Notes: generated by a model from the sequence alone, not told the origin. DNA of 13,280 nt from CBDULQ01 sp965368115 (GCA_965368115.1 CBDULQ010000089.1:1-13280), one strand, 5' to 3'; counted from the stretch's first letter, positions 5,460 to 13,280 are shown. Made by a program: numbers and translations.

Positions 5460-7288
5460 GCGCGTTCTTCACCTACGGGATCAAAAATGGTGGCGCCCTC
5501 TTCGGCGGTGCCTACACTATGCCTCATCTTGGCGAACAGTTCACGCCCGACACCGAACCGATTGTGGGACAAATCCGGTGTCGCCGCCTGTCGTGATGCC
5601 AGCTCGTCGGCCGGGACTTTGATGTCGAGCCGCTTTTCCTCGACATCCAGCACAATCATGTCACCATCCTGAACACGCGCAATCATGCCGTCATCCAGCG
5701 CTTCCGGTGTCACGTGAATCGCCGAGGGTACTTTGCCTGATGCACCGGACATGCGGCCGTCGGTGACAATCGCGACATGAAAACCACGATCCTGCAGGGC
5801 ACCCAGTGGCGGCATCAAACCGTGCAGTTCCGGCATGCCATTAGCCTTGGGTCCCTGAAAACGCACCACCGCAACAAAGTCTTTATCCAACTCACCGGCC
5901 TTGAATGCGCGTTGCAAATCCTCCTGCGATTCGAATACCACCGCCGGTGCTTCAATACGCTGATGCTCGGGCTTGAGTGAAGAGGTTTTCACCACGGCGC
6001 GGCCCAGGTTACCGTGCAACATGGATACACCTCCGTGATGCTCGAACGGTTCTTCGACGGTGGCGAGGATGTCAGTGTCACCCGCGACCACAGGCGCCGG
6101 ATTCCAGCCAAGTGCACCGTCTTTGATCACCGCTTCAGTCGCATACGCGGCAAGGCCATCCCCCATCACCGTATTGACATCACTGTGTAACAAACCGGCA
6201 TCGAGTAAACGGGCGATGACATAACCCATACCGCCGGCATCATGAAACTGGTTTACATCGGCCTTACCGTTGGGGTAAATGCGTGCAATCAGGGGTGTGG
6301 CGGATGACAGGGCATCGAAGTCATCCCAGCGCAACTGAATACCGGCGGCGTTAGCCATGGCGATCAGGTGCATGGTGTGATTGGTGGAACCGCCGGTGGC
6401 CATCAAACCGACCATGGCGTTAACGAAACTGCGTTCATCCAGCATACGCCCGACCGGCATATAGTTATCGGTCAGTTGCGTGAGTCGCGTGACCTGCTGT
6501 GCGCCGGCAGTGGTCAGTGCTTCACGTAATGGCGTACCGGGGTTCACAAAGGTACCGCCGGGTACCATCAGACCCATGACTTCCACCAGCATCTGATTGG
6601 AATTGGCGGTACCGTAAAAAGTGCAGGTGCCGCTGCTGTGATAGCAGGCGGACTCACTTTTCAGCAGCGCATCCTTACCGATCTTGCCCAGGGCGAATTC
6701 CTTGCGCACCGCGGCTTTTTCATCATTGCTGATGCCGGAGCGCATGGGGCCGGCAGAAATGAACAACGCGGGCAGATGGCCGAACGCCAGTGCCCCCATC
6801 ATCAATCCGGGCACTATTTTGTCACACACGCCCAAATACAGTGCTCCTTCATACACATTGTGCGACAGGGCCACCGCCGTGGACATGGCAATCACATCCC
6901 GACTGAACAGGCTCAATTCCATGCCCGGCTGCGACTGAGTGACCCCGTCACACATCGCCGGTACGCCACCGGCCACCTGCCCGGTCGCGCCCACCTGATG
7001 CAGAGCCGACTTGATCAACTGCGGATACTCGGCAAATGGCTGATGCGCGGACAGCATGTCGTTATAGGACGTCACAATGGCGATATTCGGCGACTGCATA
7101 GCGGATAGCGAGGCCTTGTCCGTGCTCGACTCCGCCGCCATCACATGCGCGAGATTACTGCAACCCAGCACGGATCGGTTCACCTCATGCGCCTTATGCG
7201 CTTCGGCAATACGGGTCAGATAACGTTCGCGCGTCGCTCTGGAGCGCTCGATGATGCGTTCAGTCACAGCGGAGATATCAGCGTTCAT
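5456..7288 (-). CDS. edd: 6-phosphogluconate dehydratase
   Basis: The 610-aa enzyme dehydrates 6-phosphogluconate to KDPG, the first committed Entner-Doudoroff step, and matches the ~603-aa E. coli Edd. It belongs to the IlvD/Edd iron-sulfur dehydratases. Conserved cysteine motifs are visible at C113 (MCDGVTQSQPGM), C155 (GVCDKIVPGL) and C222 (GTCTFYGTANSNQ), the region that holds the cluster. The C-terminal half carries TDGRMSGASGKVPSAIH, the typical swivelling-domain motif. It lies directly before eda with a 4-bp overlap, so the two form an operon. A sigma-54-like site lies about 65-80 bases upstream. No zwf, pgl, glk or hexR gene is in the window. The start is the ATG giving MNADISAVTERI; its Shine-Dalgarno is poor. 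Confidence 0.96.
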   Translation of the reverse strand: MNADISAVTERIIERSRATRERYLTRIAEAHKAHEVNRSVLGCSNLAHVMAAESSTDKASLSAMQSPNIAIVTSYNDMLSAHQPFAEYPQLIKSALHQVGATGQVAGGVPAMCDGVTQSQPGMELSLFSRDVIAMSTAVALSHNVYEGALYLGVCDKIVPGLMMGALAFGHLPALFISAGPMRSGISNDEKAAVRKEFALGKIGKDALLKSESACYHSSGTCTFYGTANSNQMLVEVMGLMVPGGTFVNPGTPLREALTTAGAQQVTRLTQLTDNYMPVGRMLDERSFVNAMVGLMATGGSTNHTMHLIAMANAAGIQLRWDDFDALSSATPLIARIYPNGKADVNQFHDAGGMGYVIARLLDAGLLHSDVNTVMGDGLAAYATEAVIKDGALGWNPAPVVAGDTDILATVEEPFEHHGGVSMLHGNLGRAVVKTSSLKPEHQRIEAPAVVFESQEDLQRAFKAGELDKDFVAVVRFQGPKANGMPELHGLMPPLGALQDRGFHVAIVTDGRMSGASGKVPSAIHVTPEALDDGMIARVQDGDMIVLDVEEKRLDIKVPADELASRQAATPDLSHNRFGVGRELFAKMRHSVGTAEEGATIFDPVGEERA

Positions 7289-7353
7289 AGTGCAGCCATC
7301 AAAGGTTTGTGTTGATTAAATCCTACAGGAATGAAGGTGTACCCGATAGACAG

Positions 7354-7369
7354 GCAAAGCCGATGCCAA
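7354..7369 (-). promoter_or_regulatory. Sigma-54-like promoter (-24/-12) upstream of edd-eda
   Basis: On minus the site reads TTGGCATCGGCTTTGC, with GG and GC exactly 10 bases apart and a full TTGGCA and TTTGC, differing from the sigma-54 consensus mainly at the CG after TTGGCA. A start near 7343 would leave a leader of about 55 bases before edd. The call is pattern-based; a sigma-70 promoter in 7289-7439 is not excluded. Confidence 0.45.
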
Positions 7370-7439
7370 TTCTACTGAAAAGAAGACGGAACATTCGATT
7401 GCACTCTCACCGGGTGTTCGGCTTTTACTCAAAACGCAA

Positions 7440-7958
7440 TCAGGGCATGACGTTGATCACCTGGGCTCGCAGGTCGATCACAAACTGAAAGCTCACCCCG
7501 CCGTCGGTACTCCGGTACAGGTGATAACCTCGGGTCACGGCGTAAATGGTGCTCGCATCACCAGGCGCGAACTCGATGTCCTGGAAGAAGTCGCTGGCCG
7601 ACGCACGTAGGTTAGCGCTCGTCAGTCCGTTGTCGGAAACCCACAGATTTTCATTGGCGGCAATGACGACGAGATCCCGGTCGTGCGGCGAGATACGCAC
7701 CGGCCCATTGGCCGACACCACCGTGCTGGTATTCCAGGTCGCGCCGCCGTTCTCGGAAACTTGCAGCTCGAAACTGTCCAGCTCATTGGCGATGATACGC
7801 TGACCGTCGTTACTGACTGTAAAATACGCAATACGGTCGTTGGTAAAAGGCGTTGCAATCGGCAACCAGTTCAGGCCATTGTCGGCACTCTGGTAAAGAC
7901 CGACGTTCTCGCCGAGGTCGTCATGGCCCAGGCCAGCTGTACACATCGCGACTACCCC
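7440..7958 (-). CDS. Asp-box (BNR) lipoprotein, C-terminal part after a frameshift
   Basis: This frame continues the beta-propeller protein begun at 8643. Its first visible Met codon is at 7946, but the reading is open upstream (ARVVAMCTAGLGHDD) to the frameshift at the CCCC run 7955-7958. It carries more Asp-box motifs: SADNGLNW, SENGGATW, a partial VSDNGL and STDGGVSF, spaced as propeller blades. It ends INVMP at a TGA (7442-7440). On its own it has no signal peptide and no plausible Shine-Dalgarno, so it is the broken-off 3' part of the upstream gene and not an independent gene. Removing one G from the run joins both parts into about 400 aa. Confidence 0.75.
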   Translation of the reverse strand, partial: GVVAMCTAGLGHDDLGENVGLYQSADNGLNWLPIATPFTNDRIAYFTVSNDGQRIIANELDSFELQVSENGGATWNTSTVVSANGPVRISPHDRDLVVIAANENLWVSDNGLTSANLRASASDFFQDIEFAPGDASTIYAVTRGYHLYRSTDGGVSFQFVIDLRAQVINVMP

Positions 7959-8643
7959 GTGCGATCAACTGGTAAAAGATGTTCTGTGTGTCCAGGCTGC
8001 CAAGATTGATGCGCGACCAGTTGTCGCCACCGTCGGTAGTACGATACACGCCACCGGGAAAGAATGCCGAGGAACCCGACAGTGTCGAATCACCGGCACC
8101 CAGACCGGCCAGCGCAAGCTGCGGGTCGGTGGGCGAAATATACACGGCACTGATACTCGCGTTAGGCAGGCCGCAGTTCTTCCGGGTCCAGTTATCGCCA
8201 CCATCGACTGATCTGTACACGCCGCCATCCGAAGGCGCTGCGGAACCGGTGGGTAATCCCGGTCCGGATGTGGTCGCCGCGAGCAGGATATCGGGATTGC
8301 TGGCTGAGATGGCCAGGTCATAAATCTCGGGATAGGCAGTGGCGGAATGGCGTAGCCCCACCCGCAACCGCATCCAGTTTGCACCGCCATCACTGGAACG
8401 CAGAATGCCGTTTTCTTCGGTGCCGACGTAGAGGATTTGCGCATCGCCCGGGTGGACGATGAGCGAACGAAACGGGGAATCGAAATTATTCAGTCCGTCC
8501 GGTGCTAACGGACCGGAGATCACCATCGCGCCATTACCGATGTCGTTGCCGCAGGGATCACTGGAGACAGAGCCGCCACCACCGCCGCCACCACAACTGG
8601 TAAGCAGCAGCGACAGTGGAATGACGGATCTGTATCTGTTCAT
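7921..8643 (-). CDS. Asp-box (BNR) repeat lipoprotein, N-terminal part, frameshifted
   Basis: The ATG at 8643 (MNRYRSVIPLSLLLTSC) has GGGGA seven bases ahead; an upstream in-frame ATG at 8691 would add 16 residues that hide the signal peptide. LTSC with C17 is a lipobox, followed by seven glycines, so the mature protein is a lipid-anchored envelope protein. Asp-box repeats (S/T-x-D-x-G-x-x-W) appear as SSDGGANW (83-90), SVDGGDNW (145-152) and TTDGGDNW (202-209), the marks of sialidase-like or Ycf48/VPS10-type beta-propellers. No glycosidase catalytic residues can be assigned, so an enzymatic role is not supported. The frame runs out at 7921 with an atypical tail (DVYSWPGP) after a one-base shift at 7955-7958; the rest lies in 7440-7958. 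Confidence 0.78.
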   Translation of the reverse strand: MNRYRSVIPLSLLLTSCGGGGGGGSVSSDPCGNDIGNGAMVISGPLAPDGLNNFDSPFRSLIVHPGDAQILYVGTEENGILRSSDGGANWMRLRVGLRHSATAYPEIYDLAISASNPDILLAATTSGPGLPTGSAAPSDGGVYRSVDGGDNWTRKNCGLPNASISAVYISPTDPQLALAGLGAGDSTLSGSSAFFPGGVYRTTDGGDNWSRINLGSLDTQNIFYQLIARGSRDVYSWPGP

Positions 8644-8743
8644 CGTGATCCCCGGATCGCTTCGTTCATGGCCAGACCACCCTGGCAACACTTGCGGGTG
8701 TATCTAACTCAATGCAGACAACGACCTGACCAACTACCTTAGT

Positions 8744-8757
8744 CCTGTCCTGACAGG
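8744..8757. repeat. Short palindrome upstream of the lipoprotein gene
   Basis: CCTGTCCTGACAGG has arms of six bases around two central bases. It lies about 100 bases ahead of the lipoprotein start and could be an operator or a small hairpin. No T tract follows on either strand, so it is not a terminator. Confidence 0.35.
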
Positions 8758-8817
8758 TCTACAGAAAAATGTGCCTGCGTGATGGAATCATTAAACAAGG
8801 ACAATTCAATCTGTTAG

Positions 8818-10830
8818 TCACTGGACATGGCGTCGTGTCCTACCAATGAGCAGTAAGCCGAATAGTCCTGAACCGAACAACCAGATAGCGGCTGGCACCG
8901 GCACAGGCGCCGGCTCCATTACGAAAGCGACTGAACCCATATCAGCATAAATACCGTATCCGGATATGAACCCTGCCTCATTGTTCAAATACATGGCATA
9001 CAAGCTGGTCCAATTGATGGCTTCCTCTTGGTCGGCTATGAGCTGACCCAGATCGAAGAAACCATCTTCACTATCAAATCGATATAAATGGTAACTGTAA
9101 TTGTCGTTTTCATCGAACAGCCGATAGCGACCCAACAGTGTTCCGTTTTCCGATAGATATCCCACATCACTATATGCGTAGCCGTCGGAACGCTCGGAAA
9201 ACAGCATTTCAAAGGTTGTGTCCAGGCCGTAATCATACAGCCAGGCTATAGACCCATTCGAACTATCCGTATTGGAGTAACGTTGTGATTCCCCCGCAAC
9301 CTGGCCATTTTCATTGAGTTGTTCGGGGCTGGTTGAAAACTGTCCCCAGGAGTTGACATAAGCTCCGCTAAGCAGACCGATTTGAATCGTTTCATCACCA
9401 TCAAAAAACCAGGCACTGTTCCCGAACCCTCCATGTGTACTACTACGCACATAATGCCGACTGGTTCCGATAACCTGGCCCTGCTCATTCAAATCGACGA
9501 CGGAAGACAGGTGATCCGCTGAATTCCCCTGGTGAAGATCATCAAACAGGCCAATACGCTGTACGACGCCATCTTTAAAAATCCAGGTTGAGTAACCTTC
9601 CGGACTGCTAAAGACATTCGTGTTGACTCCTTCGCTGTAGGTGCCGTTTCGACCAACCACATGACCAGCCTGATTGATAAAATTGGCATCCGAATAGGCA
9701 ACAACGCCGTCAATTTCGTATCTCGCACCATGCAAACTCAGTTCCGTGGTCGTATAGCCATCGGAAACCCAGGCCATATAGCCCTGCCAGCCCGCATGAC
9801 GACGTGACTGACCAATGACCTGGCCCGCATCGTTCATACTTCTGATAAATGCATCATAACTACCGTCTGCCGCCTGGTAATCTGCACTAAGTATCCCCAG
9901 CCGAAGTGTTTCCTCACCGTTGTAAAGCCAGGCTGTATTTTCAACGATGGAATTTCCACTATAGCGTGTGGAATAACCAGTGACCTGACCAGAGTTATTG
10001 AGTAAAGCCAGTGTACTGTTCGCCGAAATACCGTTACGCAGGTAGTCACCGGTGGTGAAACCAAGCTCGATAGTTTCCTGGCCATTAAAAAGCCAGGCAC
10101 TCTGTCCCGCCGGTGAGGAGAAAGGATCGTAACCTTCATTCACATACAGATGGTGGCGCTGAGAATATCCAGCGGCTTGCCCGGATTGATTAAACAGTTC
10201 CAGCGAGCTGTACTGGTTTCCAGTCACCAGGTTGGTATGAGTATCGTCAGTCAGACCAATACGTTGCGTTACGTTATTCTGGTATATCCAGGCCGAATCA
10301 ATACCCCCACCATGGGCTTCACCAAAAACATCACCATGGTCATTCATACCCACAATATCGTTCGTTGTTGGCGCTGACAGCGGATCACCCGAAACCAGAG
10401 GATCGACAAGGCCTATCGTTCGAGTATTACCGTTCTCACTTATCCAGGCAGTGTAACCGACCACACTGCTTCCTGAATACTGTTCGGACCGACCGGCCAC
10501 CATGCCATTTACACTGATACCGTAGACAAATGAGCGATGATAACCATCTTCACGAGTATGCAGGCTGTCATAATAGCCCAGTATTTGGGTCGCATTACCA
10601 TCGTAGACCCATGCGGTCTGCCCCATTGCACCATAGTTCAACGAGGTACTACCTGCAATCTGACCGCTGTCGTTCATAAACCCTAGACCATGGCCGCTAT
10701 ATCGCGGCCCGCCGGGATACTCCTCACCGTAAAGACCAATGATGTCGATATTGTAAGTTGTGAGCGCAAGTGCGTTTGAACTACCGAGAAATGCCAGCGT
10801 TAATGTGCCTAGCGATTTTTTTATATTCAT
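8818..10830 (-). CDS. HAF-repeat exported protein with PEP-CTERM sorting signal
   Basis: The 670-aa product begins with a signal peptide (MNIKKSLGTLTLAFL..., likely cut after ALA near residue 22) and ends with a PEP-CTERM tail: VPVPAAIWLFGSGLFG, a hydrophobic helix, then RTRRH. Such tails are recognised by an exosortase, which processes the protein for release or surface attachment, usually in exopolysaccharide-producing bacteria. Between them are about eleven repeats of 50-65 residues, each with an N-x-x-GQV-x-G core (MNDSGQIAGS, LNNSGQVTGYS, LNENGQVAGES and others) followed by an AW(L/I)-(Y/F) strand and an (I/L)GL strand. These fit the HAF extracellular-repeat family and suggest a beta-propeller or beta-solenoid. 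The last two repeats are degenerate. CGGAA lies six bases before the ATG. No exosortase gene is in the window. Ligand and role are unknown. Confidence 0.85.
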   Translation of the reverse strand: MNIKKSLGTLTLAFLGSSNALALTTYNIDIIGLYGEEYPGGPRYSGHGLGFMNDSGQIAGSTSLNYGAMGQTAWVYDGNATQILGYYDSLHTREDGYHRSFVYGISVNGMVAGRSEQYSGSSVVGYTAWISENGNTRTIGLVDPLVSGDPLSAPTTNDIVGMNDHGDVFGEAHGGGIDSAWIYQNNVTQRIGLTDDTHTNLVTGNQYSSLELFNQSGQAAGYSQRHHLYVNEGYDPFSSPAGQSAWLFNGQETIELGFTTGDYLRNGISANSTLALLNNSGQVTGYSTRYSGNSIVENTAWLYNGEETLRLGILSADYQAADGSYDAFIRSMNDAGQVIGQSRRHAGWQGYMAWVSDGYTTTELSLHGARYEIDGVVAYSDANFINQAGHVVGRNGTYSEGVNTNVFSSPEGYSTWIFKDGVVQRIGLFDDLHQGNSADHLSSVVDLNEQGQVIGTSRHYVRSSTHGGFGNSAWFFDGDETIQIGLLSGAYVNSWGQFSTSPEQLNENGQVAGESQRYSNTDSSNGSIAWLYDYGLDTTFEMLFSERSDGYAYSDVGYLSENGTLLGRYRLFDENDNYSYHLYRFDSEDGFFDLGQLIADQEEAINWTSLYAMYLNNEAGFISGYGIYADMGSVAFVMEPAPVPVPAAIWLFGSGLFGLLLIGRTRRHVQ

Positions 10831-11305
10831 TTCGATTCCGATATTTATTTTTTGTCATCCATGCCATTTGGCACATATTAAAATGATACTTGAATGCACA
10901 GTATCGAACAGTCACCCAAACGGGGTATTTGCCATGAAAAGCCACTCATCTCTTCGTTTTATGTACAGATTGAGCGATCAATTCCTAACCATTCCGATCC
11001 GAAACCGTATTGCAGCACAATAGTCAGCCCATTAATATTTGCTGTGACCTGGGTACGCAGATCGGTAGCTAAAACAGCGCGGTGCAAACTGCGGCTGATG
11101 TCAGTAACTGGTCAGGCCGTCAACACCGCTGGATACTAAAACGAGCACATTTTTTACAATAAGAATATCGATAACAAACGGGACACCTGACATCAGGTGC
11201 CAGCGATCTCGAGTCAGCATCGGTTTGAATGAAAATCCCGGATGATGAATTCGATATACCCGGCGCCAGAGATAAACAACAGGCTGTGAATATTCAGGCT
11301 CCAGG
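10831..11305. other. Intergenic region without a supported gene
   Basis: About 475 bases between the PEP-CTERM gene and the nuclease terminator hold no convincing gene on either strand; the open frames present lack ribosome sites and protein-like composition. Two palindromes are visible: TGCCATTTGGCA (10862-10873), 32 bases before the PEP-CTERM start, and CACCTGA-CA-TCAGGTG (11184-11199). The first is placed where an operator for the PEP-CTERM gene could act. No promoter could be assigned with confidence. Confidence 0.5.
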
Positions 11306-11357
11306 AAAAAAGAGGGGGCAAAGGCATGTAATCGACTCATGTCCTCACCCCCTCTTT
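11306..11357 (-). terminator. Rho-independent terminator of the secreted nuclease gene
   Basis: On minus, AAAGAGGGGG (11357-11348) pairs perfectly with CCCCCTCTTT (11318-11309), and T residues run to 11306. The 29-base loop itself contains a smaller CATG-based stem. A second small hairpin, GATCAT/ATGATC (11359-11376), overlaps the nuclease stop codon, making a double structure. It starts 18 bases past the stop. Confidence 0.8.
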
Positions 11358-11374
11358 CGATCATTTTTTTATGA

Positions 11375-12934
11375 TCAGTTCAGTTCCACAATACTGGTCA
11401 CAAACTCGATACTGGGTTGACTGGAATAGGTATCGCGTTTTCCGGTCACCTGTATCGTTTTGCCCACCAGCCCCGGGTTCAAGCTCGGGCTCCAGGTATC
11501 CCGCTGGTTTGATTCCAGCTTGACGATGATGGTTGTGCTGGCATCCAGTTCATCATGCATCCGCAATGCATAAATACCATTAAACCCTTCAACGATAACA
11601 CCGACTGCCGTCAGAGATGTGCCGACCGGTTGTGCCAGCGCATCGGTCACGTTCATACCTGCGGGGTTTGGTGTCGGGTCCGGTGTAGGCGTCGGATCAG
11701 GTGTCGGGTTGGCGACAGAACCAAACAGTGACACATCCAGGGTTGTCTTAACCGGGCTGTGATCCGAGACTGTCGTGGTGAGATATTGATTGCGGGTGCC
11801 GGCAGGAATTGCATCCCAGGAGGCCTTCAATTCATCCGAAATCAGGATATGGTCGATGTCACTATTCGGGTTGCTCGGCACATACGGCTCATCGGTTACC
11901 GAACCGGCCGCATGGCTATAATCCGGAAAACCATCACTATCCCGGTCCAGGTAGATACCCCAGTTGGCGATCTCGCCGTTGGCACCGCCCTGCTCGGCAA
12001 CGTTCAGGTCACCTAATACGATGACATTATTCGTCCGATAACTAGTATGCAGTTCAGTGACCACGGTAGCCATGGCATTCGCACGTCGTTGCGCATTACT
12101 TGTACCTGTACAACACTTAAGGTGCAGGTTCACCAGGCTCAACGGCTTTGAATTGCCGCCGACAGTCACATTGGCTGTCATCAAATAAGGATAGCGACCG
12201 GCGAAATCGTAGCTGCTGCTAGCTGTTAGAATCGTCTGGAAACTCGCACTGGTCACAACCGATGTTTTATACACATAGGCCAGACTCTGGGTATCAGTCG
12301 GCACACTTACTGCACCCGACCAGGTATCCACCGTATCAATATTATTCAGGGAAGCCACCAGGTCGTTCAGTGCGCTGCTACCTCCGATTTCCTGTAGCGC
12401 ATAAATTTCTCCACCCCCATTGATGATGTCGTTGGCGGCCGCATTGATCTGCTCTGCACGGCTACCGTTGTAACCGGCAGTCGATGGATTACCCAGCCAC
12501 TCAATATTGTAAGTCACGACATCGATGGTGTCGCCACTGGGTGTTGGCTGCGGCGGCTGCGCAATCGGCTCATCAAAGGACACTGCCAGAGTAGCGCCTG
12601 AAAACGCACTGTAACCATGCAACATGATCTGGTAGTCACCGACGCCTGGACTGGCATCCGTACAGGTTTCATTGTTGCCCCAGTTATAAGGACGGCAATC
12701 ATAATTACTGAATGTTGGAGTCGCGTTGAAACGGGTATACAGATCAACGTCGCCTGATCCACCGGAAATTTGAATAACAAGATTCGTTGCTCCTGAGGGG
12801 ACAGCAACAGAATGATATTGTGTAGAGCCAGAACTTCCACTGACATTGATCGACTGGCCATTAGTCAGAACATCAGCTTGCGCAATATTGGCACACATTG
12901 CCAATGACAGGACAAGGCATTTTGCTAACTTCAT
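11375..12934 (-). CDS. Secreted multidomain nuclease/phosphatase (PPC, endonuclease-exonuclease-phosphatase, OB-fold)
   Basis: The 519-aa protein has a signal peptide likely cut after AQA (residue 20). Residues about 22-120 form a bacterial pre-peptidase C-terminal (PPC) domain with the SGGSGDVDLY motif. Residues about 136-400 are an endonuclease/exonuclease/phosphatase domain with all metal and catalytic motifs: TYNIEW (N143), ALQEIGG (E182), NLHLKC (H271), GDLN (D309, N311), SDIDHI (D361, H362) and SDHSP (D391, H392). A proline-threonine linker built from PTPDP units (about 409-424) leads to a C-terminal OB-fold-like domain (427-519; YALRMHD, IIVKL, VGKTIQVTG) like those following secreted nucleases. 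The likely role is extracellular, metal-dependent phosphodiester cleavage, probably of DNA; a phosphatase or sphingomyelinase-like activity is possible. AAGGAA lies five bases before the ATG. Confidence 0.88.
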   Translation of the reverse strand: MKLAKCLVLSLAMCANIAQADVLTNGQSINVSGSSGSTQYHSVAVPSGATNLVIQISGGSGDVDLYTRFNATPTFSNYDCRPYNWGNNETCTDASPGVGDYQIMLHGYSAFSGATLAVSFDEPIAQPPQPTPSGDTIDVVTYNIEWLGNPSTAGYNGSRAEQINAAANDIINGGGEIYALQEIGGSSALNDLVASLNNIDTVDTWSGAVSVPTDTQSLAYVYKTSVVTSASFQTILTASSSYDFAGRYPYLMTANVTVGGNSKPLSLVNLHLKCCTGTSNAQRRANAMATVVTELHTSYRTNNVIVLGDLNVAEQGGANGEIANWGIYLDRDSDGFPDYSHAAGSVTDEPYVPSNPNSDIDHILISDELKASWDAIPAGTRNQYLTTTVSDHSPVKTTLDVSLFGSVANPTPDPTPTPDPTPNPAGMNVTDALAQPVGTSLTAVGVIVEGFNGIYALRMHDELDASTTIIVKLESNQRDTWSPSLNPGLVGKTIQVTGKRDTYSSQPSIEFVTSIVELN

Positions 12935-13280
12935 TATTTTTTCCTTGAGTTTTATGTCGTTATAGGAGTAATCGATGAAGAAGAATTACTGGTTAGAGGC
13001 GATATGGAACGCCGGTTAGATTTTTACTTATGTTTGTTAAGGAACAATGAACAATCCATAAAACCGGACCGCCCCCAGACCATGACATTGGCGACCTTTT
13101 TAATAAGAAAGACAGGATAAAAAAGACGAATTTGTTACTGATGGAGAAGCGATTTATATGGGCAGGCAAGTTCGAGACCAGGAATACATATGAGATGAAA
13201 ATGGAATCACTTCATCGAGATCGCCGACTCAGATATCGGAAACCATTACGCACATCGAAGCCATTCTGTAAATCCACAAT
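12935..13280. other. Right-end region without a supported gene
   Basis: The 346 bases upstream of the nuclease gene contain its Shine-Dalgarno (AAGGAA, 12943-12948 on minus) and presumably its promoter; a possible -10 TATAAC on minus (12964-12959) lacks a good -35. GGTTAGA occurs twice (12991 and 13014) around a small GGCG/CGCC stem. At the edge, a minus-strand frame from 13280 to a TGA near 13213 (QNGFDVRNGFRYLSRR) could be a gene end, but 22 residues cannot support a call. Confidence 0.4.

Noticed and set aside
6638..7108. Plus-strand frame of 156 codons inside edd
   Set aside because: Antisense to a conserved dehydratase with all motifs in place; no start signals.
7313..7327. HexR-type operator (TGTA...TACA) upstream of edd
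   Set aside because: TGATTAAATCCTACA matches only one half of the palindrome; about seven of fifteen positions agree.
9036..10139. Several 66-101 codon minus-strand frames within the HAF-repeat gene
   Set aside because: They are alternate-frame shadows of the repeats and overlap the true frame completely.
11101..11364. Minus-strand frame of 87 codons downstream of the nuclease
   Set aside because: It starts within the nuclease terminator hairpin and has no recognisable protein features.
11640..11720. Possible tandem DNA repeat in the nuclease gene
   Set aside because: It is explained by the PTPDP-rich protein linker between the catalytic and OB domains; it is not a separate repeat element or CRISPR.

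Overview
The window looks like a contig end from a chemolithoautotrophic proteobacterium, most likely a gammaproteobacterium. The evidence is a form II RuBisCO paired with a divergent LysR regulator, a two-gene Entner-Doudoroff operon, and a PEP-CTERM protein whose sorting tail has the 'VPAAIWLFGSGL' form common in Gammaproteobacteria. The lineage is inferred from gene content. The first 54 bases are not genomic: they are an Illumina Nextera i7 adapter with its index and mosaic end, so the true genomic sequence starts at or just after 55.

Layout. At 74-364 lies the 3' end of a class I glutamine amidotransferase, cut by the contig end. It converges on cbbM (574-1962, minus), which has its own hairpin terminator at 478-537. 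cbbR (2071-2976, plus) is divergent from cbbM across a 108-bp AT-rich control region that carries tandem TNA-N7-TNA motifs. At 3064-4836 is a small accessory region: an AT-rich gene for a small membrane-anchored protein (frameshifted) bounded by inverted copies of TGGGTGTCCAG, then a membrane-anchored NIT-like protein with a sigma-54-like promoter, then a third copy of the same motif touching the end of eda. edd-eda (7288-4836, minus) follow, overlapping by ATGA, with another sigma-54-like site upstream of edd. The last 6 kb holds three exported-protein genes, all on minus: an Asp-box (BNR) lipoprotein split by a one-base frameshift (8643-7440), a HAF-repeat PEP-CTERM protein (10830-8818), and a secreted PPC-nuclease-OB protein (12934-11375) with a strong terminator.

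How it fits together. CbbR probably controls cbbM. Edd and Eda split 6-phosphogluconate into pyruvate and glyceraldehyde-3-phosphate, giving the cell a sugar-acid route next to its CO2-fixing enzyme. The exported proteins suggest an extracellular matrix or cell-surface function, and the secreted nuclease would act on extracellular DNA or phosphodiesters. No clearly new multi-gene system is visible. The most unusual items are the repeat-bounded accessory cassette and the two sigma-54-like promoters. Two broken reading frames sit at G homopolymers and the adapter itself lacks a base, so sequencing or assembly indels are a serious alternative to real pseudogenes.
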